Made by a program: the position numbers and the translations under genes. This document shows, piece by piece, positions 8,476 to 17,101 of a stretch of 48,115 nucleotides of DNA (its first letter is position 1; each line of letters begins with the position of its first letter). The notes beneath the pieces are model-generated. The model saw only the letters and a program-made list of their open reading frames with translations, searched no databases and had not been told where the DNA came from. Source of the DNA: an uncultured bacterium (GTDB lineage Bacteria > Bacillota > Clostridia > Oscillospirales > Oscillospiraceae). Where the stretch lies: the NCBI GenBank assembly GCA_948469375.1, contig CAOKLO010000024.1, positions 1-48,115 on the forward strand. Direction: 5' to 3'.

Positions 8476-9822
8476 TTACTCTTGAGGAACTGCCATCATC
8501 TTTCGAGAAGTCCACAGGTACAGCAGCGCGACCAGCGCCGTGGAAAGCAAATCCGCTACGGGCTGCGCCCAGGCCAAGCCGTTGGCCTGTAACATGGCCT
8601 GGAGAAGGAACAACGCCGGGATGTAGATGATCCCCTGGCGGCTGAGGTTGATAATCAGGGCCTGTGCCGCCGCCCCCATGGCCTGCAAAGCGTTGGTCAG
8701 CACATAGAACACACCGAACAGAAAGCTGGTAGTCAGCAGAATGTTGGTGAAGGTGAGCGCATAGTCAAAGGAAGCCGGTTCCGTCAGAAACACACGGATG
8801 ATGGAGCCGCGGAGCAGATAGCACAGCCCTGTCATGACCGCGCTGAGAGCCAGAGAAAAGAAGAAGGAAAAGCGCATGATTTTTTTGAACCGCTCCCACA
8901 GCTTTGCACCGACACAGTACCCCAGCAGGGGCTGGACGCCCTGGCCGAAGCCGATGCAGACCATGCCGGTCATCATAGTCACCTTCATGGCCACGCCCAT
9001 CCCTGCCACAGCCATATCGCCATAGCCCGCCATCCGCGCATTTACAATAATCTGGGACACGCTCATCAGCAGAGAACCCAACGAGGCCGGGATGCCAATA
9101 GCCAAAACGCCTGTAAAAATCTGGTCTTTGACGGAGAAATCCCTGATATGGATACTAAGTGTTGATTCCCCTTGCAAGAAATAGAGAATATAATACCCAG
9201 CGCCCGCCACGTTGCCGATGACCGTGGCAATGGCGGCTCCGGCAATCCCCCAGTGAAATCCAAGAATCATGATGGGGTCCAGAACAACATTAAGAAGGTT
9301 GCCTAAAATCTGTCCAATCATAGCTTTGTTAGGCTGGCCCTCCGCTCGGAGAATGTTGGAATAGCAGTTGGAGATCAGGACAAAGGGGCCACCCAGAGCA
9401 ACGATGGTCAGGTAGGTTTTTGCCGGTTCCCAGGTGTCTGCGCTGGCCCCGATCAGGGCTAGAATCTGTTCCATAAAGATCAGGAAAGCAGCGGACATGG
9501 CGATTCCCACCGCCACGCATCCCCACATACAGAAGGAACACACCTTCTTTGCATATTCAGCCCGTCCTTGCCCAAAGGCGCGGGAAATGACCGAGGTTCC
9601 TCCAATTCCGAAAACAGTGCCAACCGCCATAAAGATAAGAAAAACCGGCGTAGCCAGGGATACCGCCGCCACCAGGATATCGCTGTGGGTCTGGGAAATA
9701 AAGAAGGTGTCCGCCAGATTGTAAATCAGGACCATCAGCATAGCCGCCATAGCGGGGAGCGCGTTTTTCAGTACCGCCTGGGGTACTGGTGCTTTCTCAA
9801 AAAGGTTCATGGTATCGCTCAT
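8476..9822 (-). CDS. MATE-family multidrug efflux transporter (MepA-like)
   Basis: A 448-residue polytopic membrane protein with about twelve hydrophobic helices in two related halves. Family features include NALPAMAAMLMVLIYNLADT (20-39), with GIGGTSVISRAFGQG after it and the second-half counterpart GIGFGQGVQPLLGYCVGA. It should export cationic drugs or similar compounds in exchange for Na+ or H+. The start ATG 9822 follows CAGGAGGAACG. It lies directly downstream of a MarR-type gene in the same direction, the usual mepR-mepA arrangement, so drug-responsive derepression by that MarR protein is likely. Confidence 0.93.
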   Translation of the reverse strand: MSDTMNLFEKAPVPQAVLKNALPAMAAMLMVLIYNLADTFFISQTHSDILVAAVSLATPVFLIFMAVGTVFGIGGTSVISRAFGQGRAEYAKKVCSFCMWGCVAVGIAMSAAFLIFMEQILALIGASADTWEPAKTYLTIVALGGPFVLISNCYSNILRAEGQPNKAMIGQILGNLLNVVLDPIMILGFHWGIAGAAIATVIGNVAGAGYYILYFLQGESTLSIHIRDFSVKDQIFTGVLAIGIPASLGSLLMSVSQIIVNARMAGYGDMAVAGMGVAMKVTMMTGMVCIGFGQGVQPLLGYCVGAKLWERFKKIMRFSFFFSLALSAVMTGLCYLLRGSIIRVFLTEPASFDYALTFTNILLTTSFLFGVFYVLTNALQAMGAAAQALIINLSRQGIIYIPALFLLQAMLQANGLAWAQPVADLLSTALVALLYLWTSRKMMAVPQE

Positions 9823-9883
9823 AATCGTTCCTCCTGAATTCGAAATGATACGTTTGATAGTCTGCTTTTGATTATCGTAAGGG

Positions 9884-9911
9884 ATTGCCGCCGAAAAATT
9901 ACGGCGGCAAT
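9884..9911 (-). terminator. Hairpin between marR-type and MATE genes
   Basis: ATTGCCGCCG and CGGCGGCAAT pair perfectly over 10 bp, directly after the MarR stop, without a clear T run. It could attenuate read-through into the MATE gene. An AT-rich stretch with several ATCAAA/GATA motifs follows (9841-9880) and may carry the MATE promoter and a MarR site. Confidence 0.5.
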
Positions 9912-9912
9912 G

Positions 9913-10335
9913 TTACAGGGAGTTCCGCACCTTTTGCAGAAGCATATAGAAGATGTTCCGTTCGGCTTCTGTCAAACCTGAGAGAAGCCGCTCCTCCGCC
10001 TCGGCCCGATGATGCAGGGCTGTGCGAACGCACTCAACGCCTGCCGGTGTGATCCGTACCAGCTTGATCCGCCGGTCCCCGGCATCACCGAACCCTTCCA
10101 CATAGCCCTTTTGCTCCAGCCTGGACATAATCCCCGCCGCCGTAGATTGCGCCACATGGAGAATTTGCTCCAGCTCCTTCAACGAATGCTGTCCTTCCGG
10201 GGCCTGCTCCAGCTGTACCAGCGCCTCCAGTTGTGTCAGCGTCAAGTCCTTGGCCCGTAGGGCATTGTTGGCATTTTTCCGCATCTCATCGTTGATCTGT
10301 TTAAGAAGCGGTCCGCATTCCTGCCGTGTTTCCAT
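9913..10335 (-). CDS. MarR-family transcriptional regulator
   Basis: A 140-residue winged-helix repressor. The start is ATG 10335, seven bases after AGGAGG; an ATG two codons earlier touches the ribosome site and is unlikely. The core reads LTLTQLEALVQLEQAPEG, then the recognition helix HVAQSTAAGIMSRLEQKGYV and the wing DAGDRRIKLVRITPAG. It should bind as a dimer and release DNA on drug binding. It precedes the MATE gene in the same direction and is divergent from the Gld-type ABC operon, so it may affect both. Confidence 0.93.
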   Translation of the reverse strand: METRQECGPLLKQINDEMRKNANNALRAKDLTLTQLEALVQLEQAPEGQHSLKELEQILHVAQSTAAGIMSRLEQKGYVEGFGDAGDRRIKLVRITPAGVECVRTALHHRAEAEERLLSGLTEAERNIFYMLLQKVRNSL

Positions 10336-10358
10336 TGACATCCCTCCTGACAGCCATA

Positions 10359-10387
10359 AAGATAGCACGCTTTTGAAAATTTGTCAA
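10359..10387 (-). promoter_or_regulatory. Sigma-A promoter of the marR-type gene
   Basis: On the minus strand a perfect -35 TTGACA (10387-10382) and a -10 TATCTT (10364-10359) are separated by 17 bases. The -10 lies about 24 bases before the start codon, so the leader is short. Confidence 0.75.
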
Positions 10388-10402
10388 TAGCCAGCGTTCG
10401 TT

Positions 10403-10435
10403 TTTTAAGTAGCTTTTAAGTTCGCCCGTTATAAT
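10403..10435 (+). promoter_or_regulatory. Promoter with tandem TTTTAAGT boxes (Gld-type ABC operon)
   Basis: Two identical TTTTAAGT boxes start at 10403 and 10414 (11 bp apart), and a perfect -10 TATAAT starts at 10430, 16 bp after the second box. The layout equals that of the stress operon promoter at 8420-8452. Confidence 0.7.
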
Positions 10436-10467
10436 AGCTCCATCCTAACCAAAAGGAGGGGACACCC

Positions 10468-11469
10468 TTGATCGAAATTTCCCATCTGACCAAACGCTAT
10501 GGGGAGCATCTGGCGGTATCCGATCTGAGCTTCACCGTGGACAGCGGCCAGATATACGGCTTTCTGGGGCCCAACGGCGCGGGAAAGTCCACCACTATGA
10601 ACATCATGACCGGCTGCCTGTCCGCCACAGAGGGCAGCGTCCGCATGGATGGCCATGACATCTTCGAAGAGCCGAATCAGGCCAAAAAGCTGATTGGCTA
10701 CCTCCCGGAACAGCCTCCACTCTACATGAACGAAACGCCGGAGGAATATCTGCGCTTCGTGGGCGAGGCCAAGGGCCTGCGGGGAACTGGGCTGGAGCGG
10801 CAGATAGACGAGGTGATCTCTCAAACGGGGATCAAGGAGGTGGCTCACCGCCGTATCTCCGCGCTGTCCAAGGGCTATAAGCAGCGGGTGGGTATCGCCC
10901 AGGCCCTGCTGGGCAATCCCAAGGTTATCATCCTGGACGAACCTACTGTGGGCCTGGACCCCATCCAGATCATTGAGATACGGGACCTGATTAAAGAACT
11001 GGGGCAGACCCACACGGTCATTTTCAGTTCCCACATTCTTTCCGAAGTGCAGGCCATCTGCGACCAGATCATCATGATTTCCAAGGGGGGGCTGGTGGCC
11101 TTTGACACACCGGAGAATCTGGAAAAGCATCTGCTCTCCCCCAACGAGGTGGTTTTGACCTCCGATGACAGCGCGGCGGAAATCCGGGTACTGCTGGAGG
11201 GTGTTGACCACATCACAGACCTGACACTGGAGGAAACGGAGACCGGCCTTGTGACCGCCCGCATCAAAACGGACCTCATCAACGTCTATGATCTTTCCCG
11301 GTCTGTGTTTTCCGCCTTTGCCGCCAGTGGAAAGGCGCTGCTGGAGCTGACGGTGAAAAAGGCCAACCTGGAGGACATTTTCCTGGAACTGGCGGAAACG
11401 GATGACGGCGCTTCCGAGCCTCCTGCTGTGGAGGCTGAAATTGTGGAAAGCGAGGTGACAGAGGAATGA
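10468..11469 (+). CDS. ABC transporter ATPase, GldA-like
   Basis: A 333-residue ATP-binding subunit beginning at TTG 10468, with AAAGGAGGGG upstream. Walker A is GPNGAGKST (Lys40), the signature is LSKGYKQR (133-140), and Walker B is VIILDEP (Asp157, Glu158), followed by an H-loop in FSSHIL. A C-terminal extension after about residue 230 is typical of GldA/NatA-type ATPases and ends in an acidic tail. It powers the permease encoded by the next gene (4-base overlap). With the GldG-like and DUF4340-type genes downstream it forms a complete Gld-type ABC-2 system. Known relatives act in gliding or export; the cargo here is unknown. Confidence 0.95.
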   Translation: MIEISHLTKRYGEHLAVSDLSFTVDSGQIYGFLGPNGAGKSTTMNIMTGCLSATEGSVRMDGHDIFEEPNQAKKLIGYLPEQPPLYMNETPEEYLRFVGEAKGLRGTGLERQIDEVISQTGIKEVAHRRISALSKGYKQRVGIAQALLGNPKVIILDEPTVGLDPIQIIEIRDLIKELGQTHTVIFSSHILSEVQAICDQIIMISKGGLVAFDTPENLEKHLLSPNEVVLTSDDSAAEIRVLLEGVDHITDLTLEETETGLVTARIKTDLINVYDLSRSVFSAFAASGKALLELTVKKANLEDIFLELAETDDGASEPPAVEAEIVESEVTEE

Positions 11470-12329
11470 CGGCGGTATTAAAGCATGAGCTGAAAAGCTA
11501 TTTCCGCTCCTTGACCGCGTATGTGTTCGGGGCGGGCCTGCTTCTGGCGGTGGGATTGGGCGCTATGCTCTACAACATCGAGGCAGCGGTAAGCAATTTT
11601 GAATTTGCGCTCAGCTATTTCAGCATCATTTTTGCGGTGATCGTTCCCATCCTCACCATGCGGGTCATCGCAGAGGAGCGGAAGCAAAAGACCGATCAGC
11701 TTCTGTACTCCCTGCCCATTACCACCACGCAGGTTATTGTGGGCAAGTACCTGGCTCTGCTGACAGTCTACATGATCCCGCTGTGCATCGTGGCAGTCTA
11801 TCCCCTGATTTTCAGCCAATTCGGGGAGGTGTACCTGCTGACCTCCTACGGCTCCATGTTGGCCTTCTTCATTATGGGGGCGGCACTGATTGCCTTGGGG
11901 GTGTTTATCTCCTCCCTGACGGACAACCAGGGTTTCGCCGCAGGGATTGGAATTGCGGTGATTCTGCTGAACTATTTCAGCGTCAGTCTGTCGGAGTATG
12001 TCTCCTCCACTGCCTTCGGCTCCGTAGCTGCCCTCTGCGTCATCATTCTGGCTCTGGGAGCGGTCATTAAGCATCTGACGAAAAACGAAAATCTGGCCTA
12101 TGGCGTCTGCTTTGTTTTGATTGCGGCTATTGCCATTACCTGCTTTATGGACAGCACAAAATTTGAAGGTTTACTGCCCGGCGTCATGACCAGACTATCC
12201 CTGTTTGACCGTTTCACCGGATTTGTCAACGGTGTTTTTGATATGACCTCTATCGTCTACTATGCCAGCGTGATTATATTTTTCCTGTTCCTGTCCATCC
12301 AGTCACTGGAGAAACGGAGGTACAACTGA
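11466..12329 (+). CDS. ABC-2 type permease, GldF-like
   Basis: A 287-residue integral membrane protein with about six hydrophobic helices. It begins with the family-like LKHELKSYFRSLTAYVF and contains the coupling stretch MRVIAEERKQKTDQLLYSLP (60-79), where the ATPase is expected to dock. It overlaps the ATPase gene by 4 bases and shares one base with the next gene (TGATG). It should form the membrane channel of the Gld-type transporter. Confidence 0.93.
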   Translation: MTAVLKHELKSYFRSLTAYVFGAGLLLAVGLGAMLYNIEAAVSNFEFALSYFSIIFAVIVPILTMRVIAEERKQKTDQLLYSLPITTTQVIVGKYLALLTVYMIPLCIVAVYPLIFSQFGEVYLLTSYGSMLAFFIMGAALIALGVFISSLTDNQGFAAGIGIAVILLNYFSVSLSEYVSSTAFGSVAALCVIILALGAVIKHLTKNENLAYGVCFVLIAAIAITCFMDSTKFEGLLPGVMTRLSLFDRFTGFVNGVFDMTSIVYYASVIIFFLFLSIQSLEKRRYN

Positions 12330-13777
12330 TGAAAAAACTGAACTTCCAAACATCCGGCAGTGGATCGAACCGGAACGCCTTTCGCGGAGGCTCCTACTCC
12401 CTGACTATCTCCGTAGTGGTGCTGGCAATTCTAATTGTGGCCAACATTTTTGCTTCCGCCCTGCCCACTGCTGTAACCAAGTATGACATCAGCGCCTCCA
12501 AGCTCTACTCCATCACCGGCAACACCAAGGTGGTGGTCAACGCTCTGGAACAGGATGTGACCATCTATTGGGTGGTGCAGTCCGGCCAGGAGGACGAGGT
12601 GATTGAGAATCTGCTGGGGAAATACGACAGCCTCTCCGACCATATCCAGGTGGTGAAGAAGAACCCGGATGTCTACCCCGCTTTTGCAGAGCAATATACG
12701 GACGAAACGGTGCGGAACAACAGCCTGATCGTAGAGTGCGGGGATCGTAACCGCTTCATCGGGTATGACGACATCTATGTGCAGGAGGCGGATATTTACT
12801 CCTACTCCTACAGCACCTCCTTTGACGGCGAAGGAGCGATCACCTCCGCCATTGACTATGTGGTCAGCGAGGAGCTGCCCCAGGTTTACATCTTGGAGGG
12901 CCACGGAGAGGCTGACCTCCCGGCCTCCTTCCAGGAGCAGATCGAGAAAGAAAATATGGAGACCAATACCCTCTCCCTGCTGACGGTAGACGCCATCCCG
13001 GAGGACGCGGACTGTGTGATGATCTATGCCCCGGAGAGCGACATCTCCCAGGAGGAAAAAGACCTGCTGGCAGACTATGCGGCGGGCGGCGGCAAGCTGT
13101 TTGTGGTGGCCGGGCCGGTGCAGGACGGCATCCTGGAAAACCTCTATGACCTGTTGGCGGACTACGGTGTGGAGGCCAATGAGGGCATTGTCGTGGAAGG
13201 AGACCGGGAGCACTACTCCTTCCAGGGGCCTGCGGTTCTGCTGCCCGATATGACCAGCGGCGCCATTACCGATTCCTTGATAGACGAGAATTATTATCCC
13301 ATCATGCCCATCTCCCTGGGCCTGACTGTGACCGAAAACACCGGCAGCGGAACTGTGACAGAGCTGCTGACCACCTTCTATACCTCTTACAGTAAGCTGG
13401 CCGGGTACAGCATGACGGATTACGAAAAGGAGGACGGCGATATTGACGGCCCCTTTGCGCTGGCTGTCTCCATTGACACCGCCGGGGAAGGTAAAATCGT
13501 ATGGTTCACCTCGTCCTACTTCCTGGATGATATGTATAACGCCACTTCCTCCGGGGCCAACGCCAACCTGGGGATGAACGCCCTGTCCTCGCTGATTGGT
13601 GAAACGGAGGCGATGGCCATCCGCAGCAAGTCTTTGAACTACAACTACCTGACCATCAGCGAATCTGCCGCCTCTTTGCTGAAGGTGACTATGATCGGCG
13701 TGTTCCCGCTGCTGTATCTGGGCATCGGCATTTGGGTGGTATTGAGAAGAAGGAGGCTGCAAAATGAACCGGTCTAA
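12329..13777 (+). CDS. GldG-like ABC auxiliary protein
   Basis: A 482-residue membrane protein with one N-terminal helix (about 26-47), a large extracellular region, and a C-terminal helix (about 455-474) followed by Arg-rich RRRRL. The extracellular part matches the GldG/ABC auxiliary family (DUF4350-like region) around YILEGHGEADLPASF. It is translated directly after the permease and overlaps the following gene by 14 bases. In Gld-type systems such proteins accompany the permease on the outer face; their biochemical role is not established. Confidence 0.88.
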   Translation: MKKLNFQTSGSGSNRNAFRGGSYSLTISVVVLAILIVANIFASALPTAVTKYDISASKLYSITGNTKVVVNALEQDVTIYWVVQSGQEDEVIENLLGKYDSLSDHIQVVKKNPDVYPAFAEQYTDETVRNNSLIVECGDRNRFIGYDDIYVQEADIYSYSYSTSFDGEGAITSAIDYVVSEELPQVYILEGHGEADLPASFQEQIEKENMETNTLSLLTVDAIPEDADCVMIYAPESDISQEEKDLLADYAAGGGKLFVVAGPVQDGILENLYDLLADYGVEANEGIVVEGDREHYSFQGPAVLLPDMTSGAITDSLIDENYYPIMPISLGLTVTENTGSGTVTELLTTFYTSYSKLAGYSMTDYEKEDGDIDGPFALAVSIDTAGEGKIVWFTSSYFLDDMYNATSSGANANLGMNALSSLIGETEAMAIRSKSLNYNYLTISESAASLLKVTMIGVFPLLYLGIGIWVVLRRRRLQNEPV

Positions 13778-15164
13778 AAAGCTCTATATCCTTCTGGGAA
13801 TTTTAGCTGTGGCCTGCATCGCCACCTTTGCGGTGATGCAGATGGAGGAACGGAAAGAGCAAATCAAAGAAACCGGAGAGATCATCCTGGAACTGCCCAG
13901 CGAATCAGTGCAGTCCCTCTCCTGGGAGTACAACGAGGAAACGCTGGCATTCCACAAGGATGAAACCTGGCTCTATGATAAGGATGAGAATTTCCCGGTC
14001 AGTGAGGAAAAGATCAATGAGCTGCTGGAGCAGTTCCAGTCCTTCAGCGCGGCCTTTATCATTGAGGACGTGGAGGACTTTGGACAGTATGGGTTGGACG
14101 ATCCCATCTGCACTATCAATCTGTCCACCGGGGAGCAGAGCTACGAGGTCAAGCTGGGCGATTACAGCAAGATGGATTCCCAGCGGTATGTTTCCATTGG
14201 GGACGGGAACGTGTATCTGGTCAAGCACGACCCCCTGGACGAATACGACGCAGTTCTCAGCGACATGATCGACCACGATGAGATACCGTCCTTTGACCAT
14301 GTGACCCAAATTCAATTCACAGGTACAGAAGCATATAGTATTGCCTATCAGGAAAACAGCGTAGATAGTTACAATGCCGATGATGTTTACTTCACCTGGC
14401 GGAGCGGCAAAAATCTGCCGCTGGATACGCCCAAGGTGGATAGCTTCTTGCGGAGCATCACCAATCTGAATCCGGTCAACTATGTGTCATATAACGTAAC
14501 GGATGAGGAGCTGCAGACATATGGCCTGGATGCTCCCGAATTGACAATCACCGTGGATTACATCACGGAAGGGGAAGATGGCGAAGAAATTGCGGATACC
14601 TTTGTCCTCTATGCCAATCCGGACCCGGAGGATGTCAAAGCCGCCGAAGAAACGGAGGACGAGGGCCAGGAGGCCGAAATCTCGGCATATGTCCGGGTCG
14701 GGGAATCGCAAATTGTCTACAAGATTCCCTCCAGCAGCTACAAAACGCTGGCGGCAATGTCTTACAATGACCTCCGGCATCCCGAAGTGATATGGGCAGA
14801 TTTCTCCGATGTGCAGCAGATCGACATCTCTCTGGAAGGGAACAATTACACGCTCACCTCTGAAAAGGATGGAGAGGATCACATCTGGGTCTATCAGGAG
14901 GAGGACCTGGAAATTGCCGATCTTCAATCCACACTGGAAGCCTTAGCCGCAGACGAGTTTACCGATGAGCGGCCCACTGAAAGGGAAGAAGTCAGCCTGA
15001 CCGTTCACTTGGATAACGAGAGCTTTCCCCAGGTTGAAATCAAATTGTACCGCTATGATGGGAGCCGCTGTCTCGCCGTGGTGGACGGCGAGAGCGCATC
15101 CCTGGTGGATCGCACCGCCGTGGTTGATCTGATTGAAGCGGTTCACACCATTGTGCTGGACTAA
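13764..15164 (+). CDS. DUF4340 domain protein of the Gld-type ABC system
   Basis: A 466-residue protein anchored by one N-terminal helix (about 6-24), followed by an outer, acidic region. It contains repeats of the pattern W-x-x-x-x-D with DFGQYGLDDPICTINL and LQTYGLDAPELTITVDY, the hallmark of DUF4340, here in at least two copies (about 75-150 and 250-320). It is the last gene of the four-gene operon. Proteins of this family regularly follow GldG; they may bind the transported substrate or the cell wall, which is inference. Confidence 0.88.
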   Translation: MNRSKKLYILLGILAVACIATFAVMQMEERKEQIKETGEIILELPSESVQSLSWEYNEETLAFHKDETWLYDKDENFPVSEEKINELLEQFQSFSAAFIIEDVEDFGQYGLDDPICTINLSTGEQSYEVKLGDYSKMDSQRYVSIGDGNVYLVKHDPLDEYDAVLSDMIDHDEIPSFDHVTQIQFTGTEAYSIAYQENSVDSYNADDVYFTWRSGKNLPLDTPKVDSFLRSITNLNPVNYVSYNVTDEELQTYGLDAPELTITVDYITEGEDGEEIADTFVLYANPDPEDVKAAEETEDEGQEAEISAYVRVGESQIVYKIPSSSYKTLAAMSYNDLRHPEVIWADFSDVQQIDISLEGNNYTLTSEKDGEDHIWVYQEEDLEIADLQSTLEALAADEFTDERPTEREEVSLTVHLDNESFPQVEIKLYRYDGSRCLAVVDGESASLVDRTAVVDLIEAVHTIVLD

Positions 15165-15176
15165 GGCAGTCAGAAC

Positions 15177-15211
15177 GGGGGCAGCGCGGCGAAAACTGCT
15201 GCGCTGCCCCC
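15177..15211 (+). terminator. Hairpin after the Gld-type operon
   Basis: GGGGGCAGCGC (15177-15187) and GCGCTGCCCCC (15201-15211) pair perfectly over 11 bp, 12 bases after the operon stop. No T run follows, so it may be a weak terminator or a 3'-end stabiliser. Confidence 0.6.
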
Positions 15212-15283
15212 AAAGGGAATATACTCAGCTGCGAAGATTGCCGGCGTACTGGGTGCGCCACATTTGAATAGAAACGATGGAAA

Positions 15284-15538
15284 GTGGTGAAATTGCTGTC
15301 CTTCATACCGAATGATGTAATACCAAAACTGATGCTGCTGGTTTTGGGAGCATTAGTTCTTGCAATTATTGCGGTTACTGTTGTAAAAAAACAGAAAGAA
15401 AATGCCTCCAGAAGTTTGGATTTCATTGATGGTATTATGCGCTTTGGGAGTTATTGGAACACTTTTTGTTTCTATATGCACAGCAGCCCTTTTTGCAATC
15501 GCCGACTAATCACACCCAAAACATTATACCAGCTCTGA
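15284..15538 (+). CDS. Possible small membrane protein, likely frameshifted
   Basis: A GTG-started frame of 84 codons with one clear membrane helix near the N-terminus (PKLMLLVLGALVLAIIAVTV). After about residue 50 it loses coding character, while the frame at 15402-15509 takes over with another membrane helix. The two may be one two-helix protein broken by a frameshift around 15400-15435. The ribosome site is weak. Confidence 0.35.
   Translation: MVKLLSFIPNDVIPKLMLLVLGALVLAIIAVTVVKKQKENASRSLDFIDGIMRFGSYWNTFCFYMHSSPFCNRRLITPKTLYQL
15402..15509 (+). CDS. 35-residue single-helix membrane peptide or frameshifted 3' part
   Basis: ATG 15402 opens a 35-codon frame that is one hydrophobic helix (SLMVLCALGVIGTLFVSIC) ending in a short polar tail. 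AGAAAGAAA just upstream is a poor ribosome site. It overlaps the preceding frame by more than 100 bases. It is either an overlapping small membrane peptide or the second helix of a broken two-helix protein; I favour the second. Confidence 0.35.
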   Translation: MPPEVWISLMVLCALGVIGTLFVSICTAALFAIAD

Positions 15539-15591
15539 TTTATAGATGCGGCTGCCAACAGATTGCGCTGGCCTTATAGGAGTGAATATCT

Positions 15592-15798
15592 ATGAGCGGC
15601 TATCGTTCCAAAAACACGCCTGTCAGCCGGGGCGTTACACTGAATACCCTAAAAGATGAACTGTACTCCCTCAATATGCGTCTGTTGCTGGCGATGTAGC
15701 ATCACAACAAAGAAGCGCAGGAAGATATTAGAGCGCAAATGGTAGCGGTTCAGGCTGAAATTGACCAGATATGTTCAGGGGTTGGATTGCGGCATTGA
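15592..15798 (+). pseudogene. Small helical protein interrupted by an in-frame TAG
   Basis: ATG 15592 follows ATAGGAG. The frame reads 35 codons to TAG 15697-15699 and continues in the same frame for 32 codons to TGA 15796. Both parts are amphipathic and look like one coiled-coil protein of about 68 residues (LKDELYSLNMRLLLAM, then HHNKEAQEDIRAQMVAVQAE). CAG to TAG would explain the stop. I do not recognise the family; small coiled-coil proteins of this kind occur in conjugative elements. Confidence 0.5.
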
Positions 15799-16188
15799 TT
15801 TATAACTGCGCTACTATTAACTTTTATGTCAAGAAAACAAATTTTTCTTGTCACGACTTCTTGCTGGAGTTATACTGGCGTTACAGCAATTGATTGAAAA
15901 AGACGTTTTAATAATTGTCCTCATTATAACAGGCTTTCCCGAAAGGAATTGGATTTCATTTATAGGCTTATCGCTGTACCCCAGGCACATTTTTGTGTCT
16001 GTGGTAAAAGTAAATGACCGTCCAATCGGATACTTTTTCGGGGAAGCCTGTCATGATCTCAGTTTGAGGGAGCGGGCCAAGGGAAGCTATACGACACAGC
16101 GCCGAGCAGGGTTGCCTCAGGAACCGGATTGGGTAGAACGGAACTTTACGGCGATGACCCGCAAAATCAAACTGAAGGAGATGGCATT
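15799..16188 (+). other. Stretch without a confident gene
   Basis: A plus-strand frame from 15848 stays open into the ParB-like gene but lacks a ribosome site and family resemblance; its middle part (PIGYFFGEACHDLSLRERAK) could be a worn gene fragment. No tRNA, repeat or strong hairpin is visible. Confidence 0.4.
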
Positions 16189-16770
16189 TTGCAAAACACA
16201 AAAACCGAATATGGCAGCTCTGAGCGAACCTCTGTCGTTTGGCCGGAGATGGAACAACTGCTCCCGCCGTTAAGTGTGGAGCAGTTTTCTTCTTTGGAGA
16301 GCGATATCCTGGAAGACGGCTGTTACGCTCCCATCATTGTCAACGAGGATATGGTCATCGTTGACGGACACAACCGCTTCCGTATCTGCGAAAAACACGG
16401 CCTGCCGTTCAAAATGCTGGTTTTCTCGTTCGCGGATTTGCTGGAAGCCAAGCAGTGGGCGTTGAATACCCAGAAGGGCCGCCGCAACCTGGACAAATGG
16501 GAGCTGGGCAAGATCGCGCTGAAACTGAAGCCAGGGATTGAGGCCAGGGCAAGGAAGAATATGTCCGCAGGCGGCGGGGATCAGAAAAGCAAGGGTGCAA
16601 AATCGGGCTTGACAGCATTGTCAGGCCCGATTTCCCCCATCAGCACTCGGAAGGAGTTGGCAAATACTGTTGGCATCGGTGAAGTCACCATGGGCAAGGC
16701 CATGCAGATCGATGAACGCGCCCCCGCCGCTATAAAGGAAGCCTTAGACAACGGCGAGCTGTCCTGCTGA
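16189..16770 (+). pseudogene. ParB/Srx-domain protein of a conjugative element, C-terminally truncated
   Basis: I place the start at TTG 16189, eight bases after AAGGAG; an earlier TTG at 16129 lacks a ribosome site. The 193 residues hold the N-terminal ParB/Spo0J-like nuclease fold: YAPIIVNEDMVIVDGHNRFR, then the KQWALNTQKGRRNLDKWELG region, then a helix-turn-helix-like part (TRKELANTVGIGEVTMGKAM). Relatives in Tn1549-like elements continue well beyond NGELS, but here the frame ends in C-TGA and a different coding frame takes over (16761-16958). The gene is therefore probably a deletion product. The N-terminal domain may still fold. Partition or regulatory function is family knowledge, not shown here. 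Confidence 0.65.
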
Positions 16771-16958
16771 CCCCCACGGCGGAAAACGTGCGGATCTGGA
16801 CGGAGTGTACCCGCATAACCCAGGAAGAAATTGGGAGCTCTGTGAAGGAGCCCTATGAGTTAGCCCAGACGTTTCAGACCATTGGAGATCTGCTCAAGAA
16901 CGCGATTTCGTGTGTACATCAGTGGTCTGGCGCGCCATCTGATAAGGAGCAGGGCTGA
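16761..16958 (+). pseudogene. C-terminal gene fragment joined to the ParB-like gene
   Basis: In the frame after the ParB-like stop, about 65 codons show coding character (GSSVKEPYELAQTFQTIGDL) and end in TGA 16956. The family is not recognised. It is most likely the tail of another element gene brought next to the ParB-like gene by a deletion. Confidence 0.4.
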
Positions 16959-16961
16959 GGG

Positions 16962-17042
16962 CAGGGTGTTATGTGTGACACCCTGTCTGTCCACATATCG
17001 GGGTGTTGCTCTGGCGAGGGTGTTTACGTTGACACCCTCGCC
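16962..17042. repeat. Two related hairpins with a repeated GGGTGT...ACACCC core
   Basis: CAGGGTGT (16962-16969) pairs with ACACCCTG (16978-16985), and GGCGAGGGTGT (17013-17023) pairs perfectly with ACACCCTCGCC (17032-17042). Both have 8-base loops of related sequence (TATGTGTG and TTACGTTG). A repeated dyad such as this could be a binding site pair, a transfer-origin part or two terminators. Confidence 0.6.
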
Positions 17043-17101
17043 GTAAATCGAAATGGTATAACTGTCTGGCAAATTATCTGGATGCTGCTGGGAGAAGGTG
17101 A

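Noticed and set aside
12431-13762. Long minus-strand open frame opposite the GldG-like gene
   Set aside because: It is a His/Gln/Val-rich mirror of a real GC-rich gene, with no family resemblance or ribosome site.
16962-17042. The twin hairpins as a CRISPR repeat
   Set aside because: Only two non-identical dyads, no regular spacer-repeat pattern and no cas genes in the window.
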